Source: Mycolicibacterium cosmeticum (GTDB lineage Bacteria; Actinomycetota; Actinomycetes; Mycobacteriales; Mycobacteriaceae). From it: 64,000 nt of DNA. Below, in pieces: positions 55,638 to 64,000 of the stretch (the stretch's first letter is position 1; each line of letters starts with the position of its first letter). The stretch is taken from contig JACPVS010000021.1 in NCBI GenBank assembly GCA_016197365.1, positions 124,001-188,000 of the forward strand. The letters run 5' to 3'. The position numbers and the translations under genes were made by a program. The notes beneath the pieces were generated by a model. That model searched no databases and had not been told where the DNA came from. It saw only the letters and a program-made list of their open reading frames with translations.

Positions 55638-56779
55638 CGGGTGACGGCCAGGACCTCGGTGAGCACGGTCCCCGCCAGCTCCATTTCGTCATCGGTGAGC
55701 GAGGCACGTGCCGTCAGGCGCAACCGGGAGGTGCCGGCGGGCACGGTCGGCGGGCGGAAACAGCCGACCCGCACCCCGCGGTCCAGGCAGGCTGCAGCCG
55801 CGGCGACCGCCACGTCGGGTTCGCCGAGGATGACCGACACCACCGCAGAGGTGGGATCCTCGGCCACCCCGCAGATGCGGGCGAGCTCGGCGGCGCGCGT
55901 CAGGACTGCCCCGGCGCGCCGGGGCTCCGCGATCAGCACCCGCAACGCCGCCAGAGCCGCGCCCACCGCCGCAGGTGCCAGCCCGGTGTCGAAGATGAAG
56001 GGACGGGCCGCGTCGATCAGGTGCGCGCGCACCACCTCCGGGCCCAGCACCACCCCGCCCTGCGAGCCCAGTGCCTTGGACAGCGTCTTCGTCATCACCA
56101 CATCGGCCGCGCCGGCCAATCCCGTCTCATGCAGCAGGCCCTGCCCGCCCCTGCCGCGTACCCCGAGCCCGTGCGCCTCGTCCACCAACAGCAGCGCACC
56201 GTGCCTGCGGCACACGTCGTGCAGTGCGCGCAGTGGCGCCAGCACACCATCGGTGGAGAAGACGGACTCGGTGACCACCACGGCGCGCTCTTCGGACCGC
56301 GTGGCCAGTGCCGCCTCGACGGCGGCGACATCGCGATGCGGGGCGACCGTGACACGCGCCCGCGACAGCCGGCAGGCGTCGACGAGCGACGCGTGCGACA
56401 GCGCATCGGAGACGATGAGCGACCCCGGCCCGGACAGTGCGACCAGCGCACCGAGGTTGGCGGTGTAGCCGGAGGAGAACACCAGCGCCGACTCCGCGCC
56501 GGTGAACTGCGCCAGTTCGGTCTCGAACTCCTCGTGCAGTTCGGTGTTGCCGGTGACCAGGCGGGATCCGCCCGCGCCGGCACCCCAGGTGCGCAGGGCC
56601 TCGACACCGCCGTCCAGCACCGCGGGGTGCTGCGACAAGCCGAGGTAGTCGTTGGAGGCCAGGTCGAGTTCAGCGCCGACGGGCGGCCGGACCCGCAGCA
56701 CGCGGCGCAGACCGGCCTCGCGGCGTTGCTGTTCGACACCGGCCAGCCAGGCCAGCGGTGAGAGTCCGGTGCGCGTCAC
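55634..56779 (-). CDS. bioF: 8-amino-7-oxononanoate synthase
   Basis: A 381-residue PLP enzyme that condenses pimeloyl-ACP/CoA with alanine. Motifs are LDLASNDYLGLSQHP in the form ELDLASNDYLGLSQ, GAGGSRLVTGNTELHEEFE, VDEAHGLGVRG, and the PLP lysine in VMTKTLSKALGSQGG. The GTG at 56777-56779 has an AAGGAG ribosome site. A BioQ box lies between it and bioA, so bioF-bioD can be controlled separately. Confidence 0.95.
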   Translation of the reverse strand: MTRTGLSPLAWLAGVEQQRREAGLRRVLRVRPPVGAELDLASNDYLGLSQHPAVLDGGVEALRTWGAGAGGSRLVTGNTELHEEFETELAQFTGAESALVFSSGYTANLGALVALSGPGSLIVSDALSHASLVDACRLSRARVTVAPHRDVAAVEAALATRSEERAVVVTESVFSTDGVLAPLRALHDVCRRHGALLLVDEAHGLGVRGRGGQGLLHETGLAGAADVVMTKTLSKALGSQGGVVLGPEVVRAHLIDAARPFIFDTGLAPAAVGAALAALRVLIAEPRRAGAVLTRAAELARICGVAEDPTSAVVSVILGEPDVAVAAAAACLDRGVRVGCFRPPTVPAGTSRLRLTARASLTDDEMELAGTVLTEVLAVTR

Positions 56780-56798
56780 TACAGCTCCTTGAATGACT

Positions 56799-56811
56799 TG
56801 AACACCGTTCA
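56799..56811. promoter_or_regulatory. BioQ box between bioA and bioF
   Basis: TGAAC-ACC-GTTCA is a perfect 13-base dyad. It overlaps the bioA stop codon and lies 20 bases upstream of the bioF start. Its neighbouring GGTTA is shared with the bioB-bioQ box. Confidence 0.65.
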
Positions 56812-58101
56812 GGTTAATGCATCGGCGACGGCCACCATCGCCGAACCGATCTGGGCCACCTCGTCCGGCGTGCAGATGAACGGCGGCATGGCGTAGACGA
56901 GCCTGCCGAACGGCCGAAGCCACACGCCGTGCCGCAACGCCGCCTCCGTCGCGACCACCATGTCGACCGGGTGCACCATCTCGATCACCCCGATCGCGCC
57001 GAGCACCCGGACGTCGGCGACGCCGGCGAGTCCCCGGGCCGGGGCCAGGCCCTCGCGCAGACCGGCCTCGATCTCGGTGACCCGGGCCTGCCAGTCTCCG
57101 CCGAGCAACAGCTCCACCGAGGCCACCGACACCGCACACGCCAGAGCGTTGGCCATGAACGTCGGGCCGTGCATCAACGCGCCGGGCTCCCCCGCGCTGA
57201 TGGTCTGCGCCAGCGCCGACGTGCACAGCGTCGCCGCGAGAGTGACGTAACCGCCGGTCAGCGCCTTGCCAACACACATGATGTCGGGCGTGACGCCGGC
57301 GTGGTCGGCGGCGAACAGGGCACCGGTGCGGCCGAAACCGGTGGCGATCTCGTCGAAGATCAGCAGCACCCCATGCCGGTCGCAGGCGGCCCGCAGGTCG
57401 GTCAGGTACCGCGGATCGTGGAAGCGCATACCGCCCGCACCTTGCACCACCGGCTCGACGATGACGGCCGCCAACTCGTCGGCATGCTCGGCCAGTTGCG
57501 CTTCGAACGCGGCGCTGTAGGCGGCGTCGTACTCGCTCGGCACCTGGGGGGCGAAGATCTGAGGCGTCAGGACGTCGGTCCACAGGTCGTGCATGCCACC
57601 GTCGGGATCGCACACGCTCATCGGGGTGAAGGTGTCGCCGTGATAGCCGCCCCGCCACGTCATCAGCCGGTGTTTGGCCGGGTTGCCCAGGCTGCGCCAG
57701 TACTGCAGCGCCATCTTGGCGGCCACCTCCACGGCGACCGACCCGGAATCGCTGAAGAAGACCGTCTCCAGACCGGTGGGCGTGATCTGGACCAGCAGCT
57801 GCGCCAGCCGCGCCGCGGGCTCATGGGTCAGCCCGCCGAACATCACGTGGTTCATGGTGGCCAACTGAGCGGTGATGGCCGCGTCGAGCACCGGGTGGCC
57901 GTGCCCGTGCACCGCGGTCCACCACGAACTCATCGCGTCCAGCGCCTGGACGGGCCGGCCGTCGTGCATCAGCGTCAGCCACGCCCCCTTGGCAGCGAGG
58001 ACGACCACGGGTGCCGGCGCTTCGGCACCGATGGTGCTGTAGGGGTGCCAGACGTGCGCCGTATCGATCGCGCTGATCTCGGATGGCGTCAACGCGGGCA
58101 T
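56809..58101 (-). CDS. bioA: adenosylmethionine-8-amino-7-oxononanoate aminotransferase
   Basis: A 430-residue PLP transaminase that converts KAPA to DAPA using SAM as amino donor. Motifs are HVWHPYS, MSSWWTAVHGHGHP, FFSDSGSVAVEVAAKMALQY and WRGGYHGDTF. LIFDEIATGFGRTG and the PLP lysine in MCVGKALTGGY follow. The last codons overlap the BioQ box. No BioQ box is seen in the 92 bases upstream of this gene. Confidence 0.95.
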   Translation of the reverse strand: MPALTPSEISAIDTAHVWHPYSTIGAEAPAPVVVLAAKGAWLTLMHDGRPVQALDAMSSWWTAVHGHGHPVLDAAITAQLATMNHVMFGGLTHEPAARLAQLLVQITPTGLETVFFSDSGSVAVEVAAKMALQYWRSLGNPAKHRLMTWRGGYHGDTFTPMSVCDPDGGMHDLWTDVLTPQIFAPQVPSEYDAAYSAAFEAQLAEHADELAAVIVEPVVQGAGGMRFHDPRYLTDLRAACDRHGVLLIFDEIATGFGRTGALFAADHAGVTPDIMCVGKALTGGYVTLAATLCTSALAQTISAGEPGALMHGPTFMANALACAVSVASVELLLGGDWQARVTEIEAGLREGLAPARGLAGVADVRVLGAIGVIEMVHPVDMVVATEAALRHGVWLRPFGRLVYAMPPFICTPDEVAQIGSAMVAVADALT

Positions 58102-58193
58102 GGGATCCGAGACTATCGCTTTGCTCGCAGACTGTGACTCGACGCCCGCGACCTGAGCGTTGCAGGGTTCTTAGGTAGATTGAGTCACCGACC

Positions 58194-60350
58194 ATGAAGA
58201 CCCCCGCCACCAACCGGCCTGGTTCCGTTTCCCAGTCCGGTGCCGCCGCCCACACCGAAATGGGCACCCGCGCATCAGGTTTCTATCGGCACGACCTGGA
58301 TGGCTTGCGTGGGATCGCCATCGCCCTGGTGGCGGTGTTCCACGTCTGGTTCGGCCGTGTTTCCGGTGGTGTGGACGTGTTTCTGGCGTTGTCGGGCTTC
58401 TTCTTCGGCGGCCGCCTGCTGCGGACCGCACTGCGCCCCGAGGCCTCCCTGCGGCCGACCCCGGAGGTCATCCGGCTGGTGCGCCGACTGCTGCCGGCAC
58501 TGGTGGTCGTCCTGGCTGCCGCGGCGATGCTGACCATCCTGGTGCAACCCGAGACCCGCTGGGAGACCTTTGCCGACCAGAGCCTGGCCAGCCTGGGTTA
58601 CTACCAGAACTGGGAGTTGGCCGACTCTGCATCGAACTACCTTCGCGCCGGTGAGGCCGTCAGCCCGCTGCAGCACATCTGGTCGATGTCGGTCCAGGGT
58701 CAGTTCTACATCGCGTTCCTGGCGCTGGTGTTCGGGTTCGCCTTTCTGTTCCGCAACCGCATGCGCCGCCACCTGCGGGCCGCGTTCATCGTCCTCATCG
58801 CGGCGCTCACCGTCGCGTCGTTCGTGTACGCGATCTTCGCCCACAACGCCGACCAGGCCACCGCCTACTACGACAGTTTCGCCCGCGGTTGGGAGATGAC
58901 GGCCGGTGTGCTGGCGGGTGCCCTCGTACCGCGGGTGCACTGGCCGATGTGGCTGCGCACCATCGTCGCCACCGTCGCGCTGGCCGCCATCGTGAGCTGC
59001 GGCGCCCTCATCGACGGGGTGCGGGAGTTCCCCGGCCCGTGGGCCCTGGTCCCGGTCGGGGCCACCGTGCTGTTCATCCTGTCGGCGGCCAACCGCGGCG
59101 AGCATCCGCTGCCCGCCCCGAACCGGCTGCTCGCCACCAAACCCTTCGTCTCGCTGGGGTCGATGGCGTATGCGCTGTATCTGTGGCATTGGCCACTGCT
59201 GATCTTCTGGCTGGCCTACAGCGGCGGCTCGCACGCGACGCTGCTGGACGGCTCCGTCGTGCTGCTGGTGTCCGGGGTGCTAGCCTGGTTGACGACGCGC
59301 TACGTGGAAACGCCGCTGCGTTACCGGGCACCCGCGCAGCGCACCACCGTCACCGTCTCGGTGCCATGGCGCACCCGGCTGCGCAGGCCCACCATCGCCC
59401 TCGGTTCGGTGGTCACCCTCCTCGGTGTGGCGCTGACGGCGACGTCGTTCACCTGGCGCGAGCACGTCACCGTGCAGCGGGCCAACGGCAAGGAACTCGC
59501 GGGACTGTCGTCGCGCGACTACCCCGGCGCGCGGGCGTTGCTCAACAACGCCAAGGTGCCCAAGCTGCCGATGCGGCCCACCGTTCTGGAGGCCAAGAAC
59601 GACCTGCCCGAAACCACCGACGACGGCTGTATCGCCGACTTCGACAGCGTCGACATCCTCAATTGCACCTACGGGGACAAGGATTCGCCGCGAACCATCG
59701 CGCTGGCCGGGGGCTCCCACGCCGAGCACTGGATCACCGCACTGGACCTGCTGGGCCGGATCCACCACTTCAAGATCGTCACCTACCTGAAAATGGGGTG
59801 TCCGTTGACCACCGAGGAGAAACCTCTGGTGATGGGCGACAACCGGCCATACCCGAATTGCCGGGAGTGGAATCAGAAGGTGATGCCGAAGCTGCTCGCC
59901 GACCACCCCGACTACGTGTTCACCACCTCCACACGGCCGTGGAACATCAAGGACGGTGACGTGATGCCCGGGTTCTACATCGGCATCTGGCAGACCTTCG
60001 CCGACGCCGGAATCAAGGTGCTCGCGATGCGCGACACACCATGGCTGGTGCGTGACGGCAAGCCCTATTTCGCTGCGGATTGTCTGGCCGACGGGGGCGA
60101 TTCCATCTCCTGCGGCATGAAGCGGGCTGAGGTACTGTCCGACCACAACCCCACCCTCGATTTTGTCCAGCAGTTTCCGAATCTCAAACCACTCGACCTG
60201 AGTGACGCGGTGTGCCGAGCAGACATCTGTCGAGTTGTGGAGGGAAATGTGTTGATGTACCACGACTCTCACCACATATCGACGACGTATATGCGGACCA
60301 TGACCAACGAGCTAGGACGCCAGATGGCCGCCGCGACCGGCTGGTGGTGA
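58194..60350 (+). CDS. acyltransferase-3 / SGNH-domain membrane protein, Rv1565c-like
   Basis: A 718-residue envelope protein. Residues 30-380 form the acyltransferase-3 domain with ten or so helices: RHDLDGLRGIAIALVAVFHV carries the conserved H and D, GVDVFLALSGFF the next signature, and LYLWHWPL another. After a helix near 405-425 an extracytoplasmic SGNH-like domain begins, with ALAGGSHAEHW near 503 and DSHHIST at the end supplying the D-x-x-H pair. OafA-like enzymes acylate cell-surface glycans; the acceptor is unknown. It is followed by treX with a one-base gap. Confidence 0.88.
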   Translation: MKTPATNRPGSVSQSGAAAHTEMGTRASGFYRHDLDGLRGIAIALVAVFHVWFGRVSGGVDVFLALSGFFFGGRLLRTALRPEASLRPTPEVIRLVRRLLPALVVVLAAAAMLTILVQPETRWETFADQSLASLGYYQNWELADSASNYLRAGEAVSPLQHIWSMSVQGQFYIAFLALVFGFAFLFRNRMRRHLRAAFIVLIAALTVASFVYAIFAHNADQATAYYDSFARGWEMTAGVLAGALVPRVHWPMWLRTIVATVALAAIVSCGALIDGVREFPGPWALVPVGATVLFILSAANRGEHPLPAPNRLLATKPFVSLGSMAYALYLWHWPLLIFWLAYSGGSHATLLDGSVVLLVSGVLAWLTTRYVETPLRYRAPAQRTTVTVSVPWRTRLRRPTIALGSVVTLLGVALTATSFTWREHVTVQRANGKELAGLSSRDYPGARALLNNAKVPKLPMRPTVLEAKNDLPETTDDGCIADFDSVDILNCTYGDKDSPRTIALAGGSHAEHWITALDLLGRIHHFKIVTYLKMGCPLTTEEKPLVMGDNRPYPNCREWNQKVMPKLLADHPDYVFTTSTRPWNIKDGDVMPGFYIGIWQTFADAGIKVLAMRDTPWLVRDGKPYFAADCLADGGDSISCGMKRAEVLSDHNPTLDFVQQFPNLKPLDLSDAVCRADICRVVEGNVLMYHDSHHISTTYMRTMTNELGRQMAAATGWW

Positions 60351-60351
60351 G

Positions 60352-62478
60352 ATGGTCAGCACAGTGTGGCCGGGAACCGCGTACCCGCTCGGAGCGACGT
60401 ACGACGGTGCGGGAACCAACTTTTCGCTGTTCTCCGAAGCCGCCGAGAAGGTCGAACTCTGCCTGATCGCCAAGGACGGCACCGAGGAGCGCATTCCGCT
60501 CGACGAGGTCGACGGCTATGTGTGGCACGCCTACCTGCCGACCGTCAGCCCGGGCCAACGTTACGGCTTCCGGGTGCACGGACCGTGGGACCCTGCCAAC
60601 GGTCACCGCTGCGATGCGAGCAAGCTCCTGCTCGACCCGTACGGCAAGTCGTTCCACGGCGACTTCGAGTTCAGCCAGGCGCTGTTCTCCTACGATCTGA
60701 CCGCCGAGGACCCCGAGGAGATCGGGCCTCCCCCCGGCGTCGACTCCCTGGGCCACACCATGACCAGCGTGGTGATCAACCCGTTCTTCAACTGGGGATC
60801 CGACCGGGCGCCCAACACGCCGTACCACGAGACCGTCATCTACGAGGCGCACGTCAAGGGCATGACCGAGCTGCACCCAGGCATTCCCGAAGAGCAACGC
60901 GGCACGTATGCCGGCCTGGCGCACCCGGTGATCATCGAGCACCTCAAATCGCTGAATGTCACCGCCATCGAACTGATGCCCGTACACCAGTTCCTGCACG
61001 ATCACCGGCTGATGGATCTCGGACTGCGAAACTACTGGGGTTACAACACCTTCGGCTTCCTGGCGCCGCACTACCAGTACGCGGCCAACCAGCATGCCGG
61101 CGGCGCGGTCGCCGAGTTCAAGGCGATGGTGCGGTCGTTCCACGACGCGGGCATCGAGGTCATCCTCGACGTCGTCTACAACCACACCGCCGAGGGCAAC
61201 CATCTGGGCCCGACCATCAACTTCCGCGGTATCGACAACGCCGCCTACTACCGGTTGCTCGACGGGCAGCAGCAGTTCTACAAGGATTTCACCGGTACCG
61301 GGAACAGCCTGAACGCTCGGCACCCGCACACGCTGCAGCTCATCATGGACTCGCTGCGGTACTGGGTGCTCGACATGCACGTGGACGGATTCCGGTTCGA
61401 CCTGGCCTCCACGCTGGCGCGTGAGTTCTACGACGTGGACCGCCTCAGCGCGTTCTTCGACCTGGTGCAGCAGGACCCGGTGATCAGTCAGGTCAAGCTG
61501 ATCGCCGAACCGTGGGACATCGGTGAAGGCGGCTACCAGGTAGGGAACTTCCCAGGTTTGTGGACCGAGTGGAACGGGAAGTATCGCGACACTGTGCGCG
61601 ACTACTGGCGGGGCGAGCCCGCAAGCCTAGGCGAATTCGCCTCCCGGCTGACCGGTTCCTCGGACCTGTACGAGGCGACCGGCCGGCGCCCGAGTGCGAG
61701 CATCAACTTCGTCACCTGTCACGACGGCTTCACGCTGAACGACCTGGTGTCCTACAACGAGAAGCACAACGAGGCCAACGGCGAGGACAACCGCGACGGC
61801 GAAAGCCACAACCGGTCCTGGAACTGCGGGGTCGAGGGCCCCACCGACGATCCCGAGATCCTAGAGCTGCGGCACCGCCAGATGCGCAACATCCTGAGCA
61901 CCCTGATGGTGTCGCAAGGCACCCCGATGATCAGCCACGGGGACGAGATCGGCCGCACCCAGGGCGGCAACAACAACACGTACTGCCAGGACTCCGCGAT
62001 CGCCTGGGTGGACTGGTCGATGTGCGAGACCAACGCCGACCTCCTCGCGTTCACCCAGAAGGTGGTTGCGCTGCGCAACGCGCACCCGGTGTTCCGGCGC
62101 CGCCGGTTCTTCGAGGGCGCGCCTATCCGTACCGGCGACCAGGTCCGCGACATCGCGTGGCTGACCACCGCCGGCACCGAGATGACGCACGATGACTGGG
62201 ATTCGGGATTCAAGTTCGTGGCGATGTTCCTCAACGGCGACGCCATCCCCGCCCCCAACGCTCGCGGCGAACGCGTCGTCGACGACTCGTTCCTGCTGTG
62301 CTTCAACGCGCACAGCAAGCCGATCGAATTCGTGATGCCCGAAGACGGTTACGCCACGGAGTGGACCGGCGTGATCGACACCACCGATCCGCGGGGTGTC
62401 ACCGACCTGGTGGTCAAGACGGCAGACAAAATCGACATCGCACCGCGGTCCCTACTGGTCCTCAAGAAGACGACGTGA
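60352..62478 (+). CDS. treX: glycogen debranching enzyme (isoamylase type)
   Basis: A 708-residue GH13 enzyme, TreX/GlgX type, that cleaves alpha-1,6 branches to supply linear chains to TreY-TreZ. An N-terminal CBM48 domain (YPLGATYDGAGTNFSLFSEA) precedes the barrel. Catalytic regions are DVVYNHTAEG near 278, DGFRFDLAS with the nucleophile near 350, KLIAEPWDIG with the acid near 385, and NFVTCHDGFTLNDL near 455. Its stop overlaps the treY start. Position equals Rv1564c. Confidence 0.94.
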   Translation: MVSTVWPGTAYPLGATYDGAGTNFSLFSEAAEKVELCLIAKDGTEERIPLDEVDGYVWHAYLPTVSPGQRYGFRVHGPWDPANGHRCDASKLLLDPYGKSFHGDFEFSQALFSYDLTAEDPEEIGPPPGVDSLGHTMTSVVINPFFNWGSDRAPNTPYHETVIYEAHVKGMTELHPGIPEEQRGTYAGLAHPVIIEHLKSLNVTAIELMPVHQFLHDHRLMDLGLRNYWGYNTFGFLAPHYQYAANQHAGGAVAEFKAMVRSFHDAGIEVILDVVYNHTAEGNHLGPTINFRGIDNAAYYRLLDGQQQFYKDFTGTGNSLNARHPHTLQLIMDSLRYWVLDMHVDGFRFDLASTLAREFYDVDRLSAFFDLVQQDPVISQVKLIAEPWDIGEGGYQVGNFPGLWTEWNGKYRDTVRDYWRGEPASLGEFASRLTGSSDLYEATGRRPSASINFVTCHDGFTLNDLVSYNEKHNEANGEDNRDGESHNRSWNCGVEGPTDDPEILELRHRQMRNILSTLMVSQGTPMISHGDEIGRTQGGNNNTYCQDSAIAWVDWSMCETNADLLAFTQKVVALRNAHPVFRRRRFFEGAPIRTGDQVRDIAWLTTAGTEMTHDDWDSGFKFVAMFLNGDAIPAPNARGERVVDDSFLLCFNAHSKPIEFVMPEDGYATEWTGVIDTTDPRGVTDLVVKTADKIDIAPRSLLVLKKTT

Positions 62479-64000
62479 CCCCTGTTCTGTCGACGTACCG
62501 TGTTCAGCTGCGCGGTGACTCGTTCACCTTCGCCGACGCCGAGAACCTGCTGGACTACGTCGCCGAACTCGGGGTCTCCCACCTGTACCTGTCCCCCATC
62601 CTGACCGCGGCCGCCGGATCCACGCATGGCTACGACGTCACCGATCCCACCACGGTATCCGCGGAGCTCGGCGGTGCCGAAGGGCTGCAACGGCTTTCGG
62701 CCGCAGCGCGGGAGCGTGGACTCGGCCTGATCGTCGATATCGTGCCCAACCACGTGGGAGTGGACGATCCCACCCAGAACGCGTGGTGGTGGGATGTGCT
62801 GACCCACGGCCGAGATTCGGCCTATGCGTCTTATTTCGACATCGACTGGGATCTGCGTGACGGCCGCGTCGTGCTGCCGGTGTTGGGCGAGGATTCCGAC
62901 GTCGACGATTTGCTGGTGGACCGGGACAGCCAGACGCTGCGCCTCGGGGACCGGACCTGGCCGATCGCGCCGGGGACCGGCGACGGCACCGCTCGTGAGG
63001 TTTACGACCGGCAGAATTACGAGCTGATCGGCTGGCGGAACAACCTGTGCGGATACCGGCGATTCTTCTCCATCACCTCACTGGCCGGGTTACGCCAGGA
63101 GGACCCCGAGGTCTTCGCCGCCACCCATGTCGAGGTGCGTCGGTGGTTCACCGAGGGTCTGGTCGACGGCTTACGCATCGATCACCCGGACGGCCTGACC
63201 GACCCGGCCGGCTACCTGGTGTGGCTACGCGAACTCGTCGGGCCCGACGCCTGGATCGTCATCGAGAAGATCCTGGCTCCCGGCGAACCGCTGGATGACA
63301 CCCTTCCCGTCGACGGGGGCACGGGCTATGACGCGCTGCGCGAAATCGGTGGCGTCTTCATCGATCCCGCGGGCGAGCCGGCGCTGACCGAGCTGTATCA
63401 CGCGGACACCGCCGAACAGACCCGCGCGCTCAAGGCCACATCCGCCACCACCACGCTGGGCAGTGAGCTGGCCCGGCTACGGCGCGCCATAGTCGCGGAG
63501 GCAGGCACCGATCACCCGCTGCTGGCCGAGGCGATCACCACTCTGCTCACCCACATCGGGGTGTACCGGTTCGACTATCCGGGCCTGGCCGCCACCGGCC
63601 CGGTCGCCATCGCCGAAACCGCTTCGGACCGAACCGAACTCGCCGAGCCGCTGGCGCTCATCGCCGCCGCACTGGCGCACGGGGGCGAGGCTGCCAAGCG
63701 CATCCAGCAGCTCTGCGGTGCGGTCACCGCCAAGTCCGTGGAGGATTGCCTTTTCTACCGGGATGCGCGACTGGTGTCGCTGAACGAGGTCGGCGGCGAA
63801 CCCGATCTGTTCGGTGTCACCGCCGCCGAGTTCCACGTGCGGGCCGCGACCAGGGCGTTGCTGTGGCCGCGCGCCATGGTCACCACGTCGACCCACGACA
63901 CCAAACGCAGCGAGGACGTCCGGGCCCGGATCGGGGTGCTGTCGCAGGCGCCGGCGTTGTGGGCCGATCGGGTACAACGCTGGTCGCGCGTCGTCATCGC
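62475..64000 (+). CDS. treY: maltooligosyl trehalose synthase (partial, cut by window end)
   Basis: The first 508 codons of a GH13 enzyme that turns the reducing end of maltodextrins into a trehalosyl unit. The GTG start overlaps the treX stop. Motifs are LSTYRVQLRGDSFTFADAEN, LYLSPILTAAAGSTHGYDV, LIVDIVPNHVGVDD, GLVDGLRIDHPDGL with the nucleophile, and WIVIEKILAPGE with the acid. TSTHDTKRSEDVRARI is near the edge. The C-terminus lies beyond base 64000. With treX, and presumably treZ downstream, it forms the glycogen-to-trehalose pathway. Confidence 0.95.
   Translation, partial: MTPVLSTYRVQLRGDSFTFADAENLLDYVAELGVSHLYLSPILTAAAGSTHGYDVTDPTTVSAELGGAEGLQRLSAAARERGLGLIVDIVPNHVGVDDPTQNAWWWDVLTHGRDSAYASYFDIDWDLRDGRVVLPVLGEDSDVDDLLVDRDSQTLRLGDRTWPIAPGTGDGTAREVYDRQNYELIGWRNNLCGYRRFFSITSLAGLRQEDPEVFAATHVEVRRWFTEGLVDGLRIDHPDGLTDPAGYLVWLRELVGPDAWIVIEKILAPGEPLDDTLPVDGGTGYDALREIGGVFIDPAGEPALTELYHADTAEQTRALKATSATTTLGSELARLRRAIVAEAGTDHPLLAEAITTLLTHIGVYRFDYPGLAATGPVAIAETASDRTELAEPLALIAAALAHGGEAAKRIQQLCGAVTAKSVEDCLFYRDARLVSLNEVGGEPDLFGVTAAEFHVRAATRALLWPRAMVTTSTHDTKRSEDVRARIGVLSQAPALWADRVQRWSRVVI

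Overview
This window is chromosomal DNA from a high-GC actinobacterium, almost certainly a fast-growing, environmental-type Mycobacterium (Mycolicibacterium). The gene order reproduces blocks I know from M. tuberculosis and M. smegmatis: cysQ to the M20 peptidase (Rv2131c-Rv2141c), trpE-trpC-trpB-trpA-lgt (Rv1609-Rv1614), the his operon with impA, nadABC, bioB-bsaP-DUF2567, bioADF, and the acyltransferase-treX-treY group. Family-level clues agree: mycothiol-type enzymes, a 13E12/DUF222 HNH protein, BioQ, NrtR, BsaP, dense four-base stop/start overlaps and many leaderless-type -10 boxes. No gap between genes exceeds about 210 bases. No CRISPR array, prophage or IS transposase is visible. Locus names and published sites are recalled from memory; nothing was searched.

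Layout. (1) 1-9 kb: cysQ, then a minus-strand housekeeping group (SCO1664-like, DUF3090, histidine phosphatase, uppP, a 103-residue protein), plus-strand lppL-DUF5703-pyrD, and minus-strand PEBP and M20 peptidase genes. tRNA-Leu(GAG) follows. (2) 9.2-18.4 kb: a nitrate-assimilation island holding a fused nitrate reductase-flavoprotein, the transporter narK, and a divergent operon of an unknown 118-residue protein with nirB and nirD. Four GlnR-type boxes (GnnAC-N6-GnAAC) sit in its intergenic spaces. (3) 18.5-20 kb: a DUF222/HNH (13E12 family) gene, lying where two blocks that are far apart in M. tuberculosis meet. (4) 20-27 kb: lgt with a very long acidic tail, then the trp genes. (5) 27-33 kb: peroxiredoxin, GntR regulator plus a lone ABC ATPase, a probable restriction-modification pair, and small membrane or secreted proteins. 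(6) 33-40 kb: hisD-C-B-H-A-impA-F-I. (7) 40-48 kb: export and redox genes, nadABC under a predicted NrtR operator, and a lipase. (8) 48-58 kb: an ATP-grasp/formyltransferase pair and the biotin genes (bioB-bsaP; bioA-F-D) with bioQ and two BioQ boxes. (9) 58-64 kb: an acyltransferase, treX, and treY cut by the window edge.

How it works together. Nitrate enters through NarK, is reduced to nitrite by the one-chain nitrate reductase and to ammonium by NirBD, with predicted control by GlnR. The trp, his, nad and bio operons are largely complete. PriA (HisA) should serve both histidine and tryptophan synthesis, since no trpF is present.

Most unusual signals: mini-ORF repeats in two operons, resembling mycobacterial interspersed repetitive units (MIRUs). 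A 38-bp unit is tandemly repeated twice between hisF and hisI, and a 32-bp unit sits between nirB and nirD. In each case the stop codon of one frame overlaps the start of the next. A related short repeat appears to have lengthened the N-terminus of nadB.
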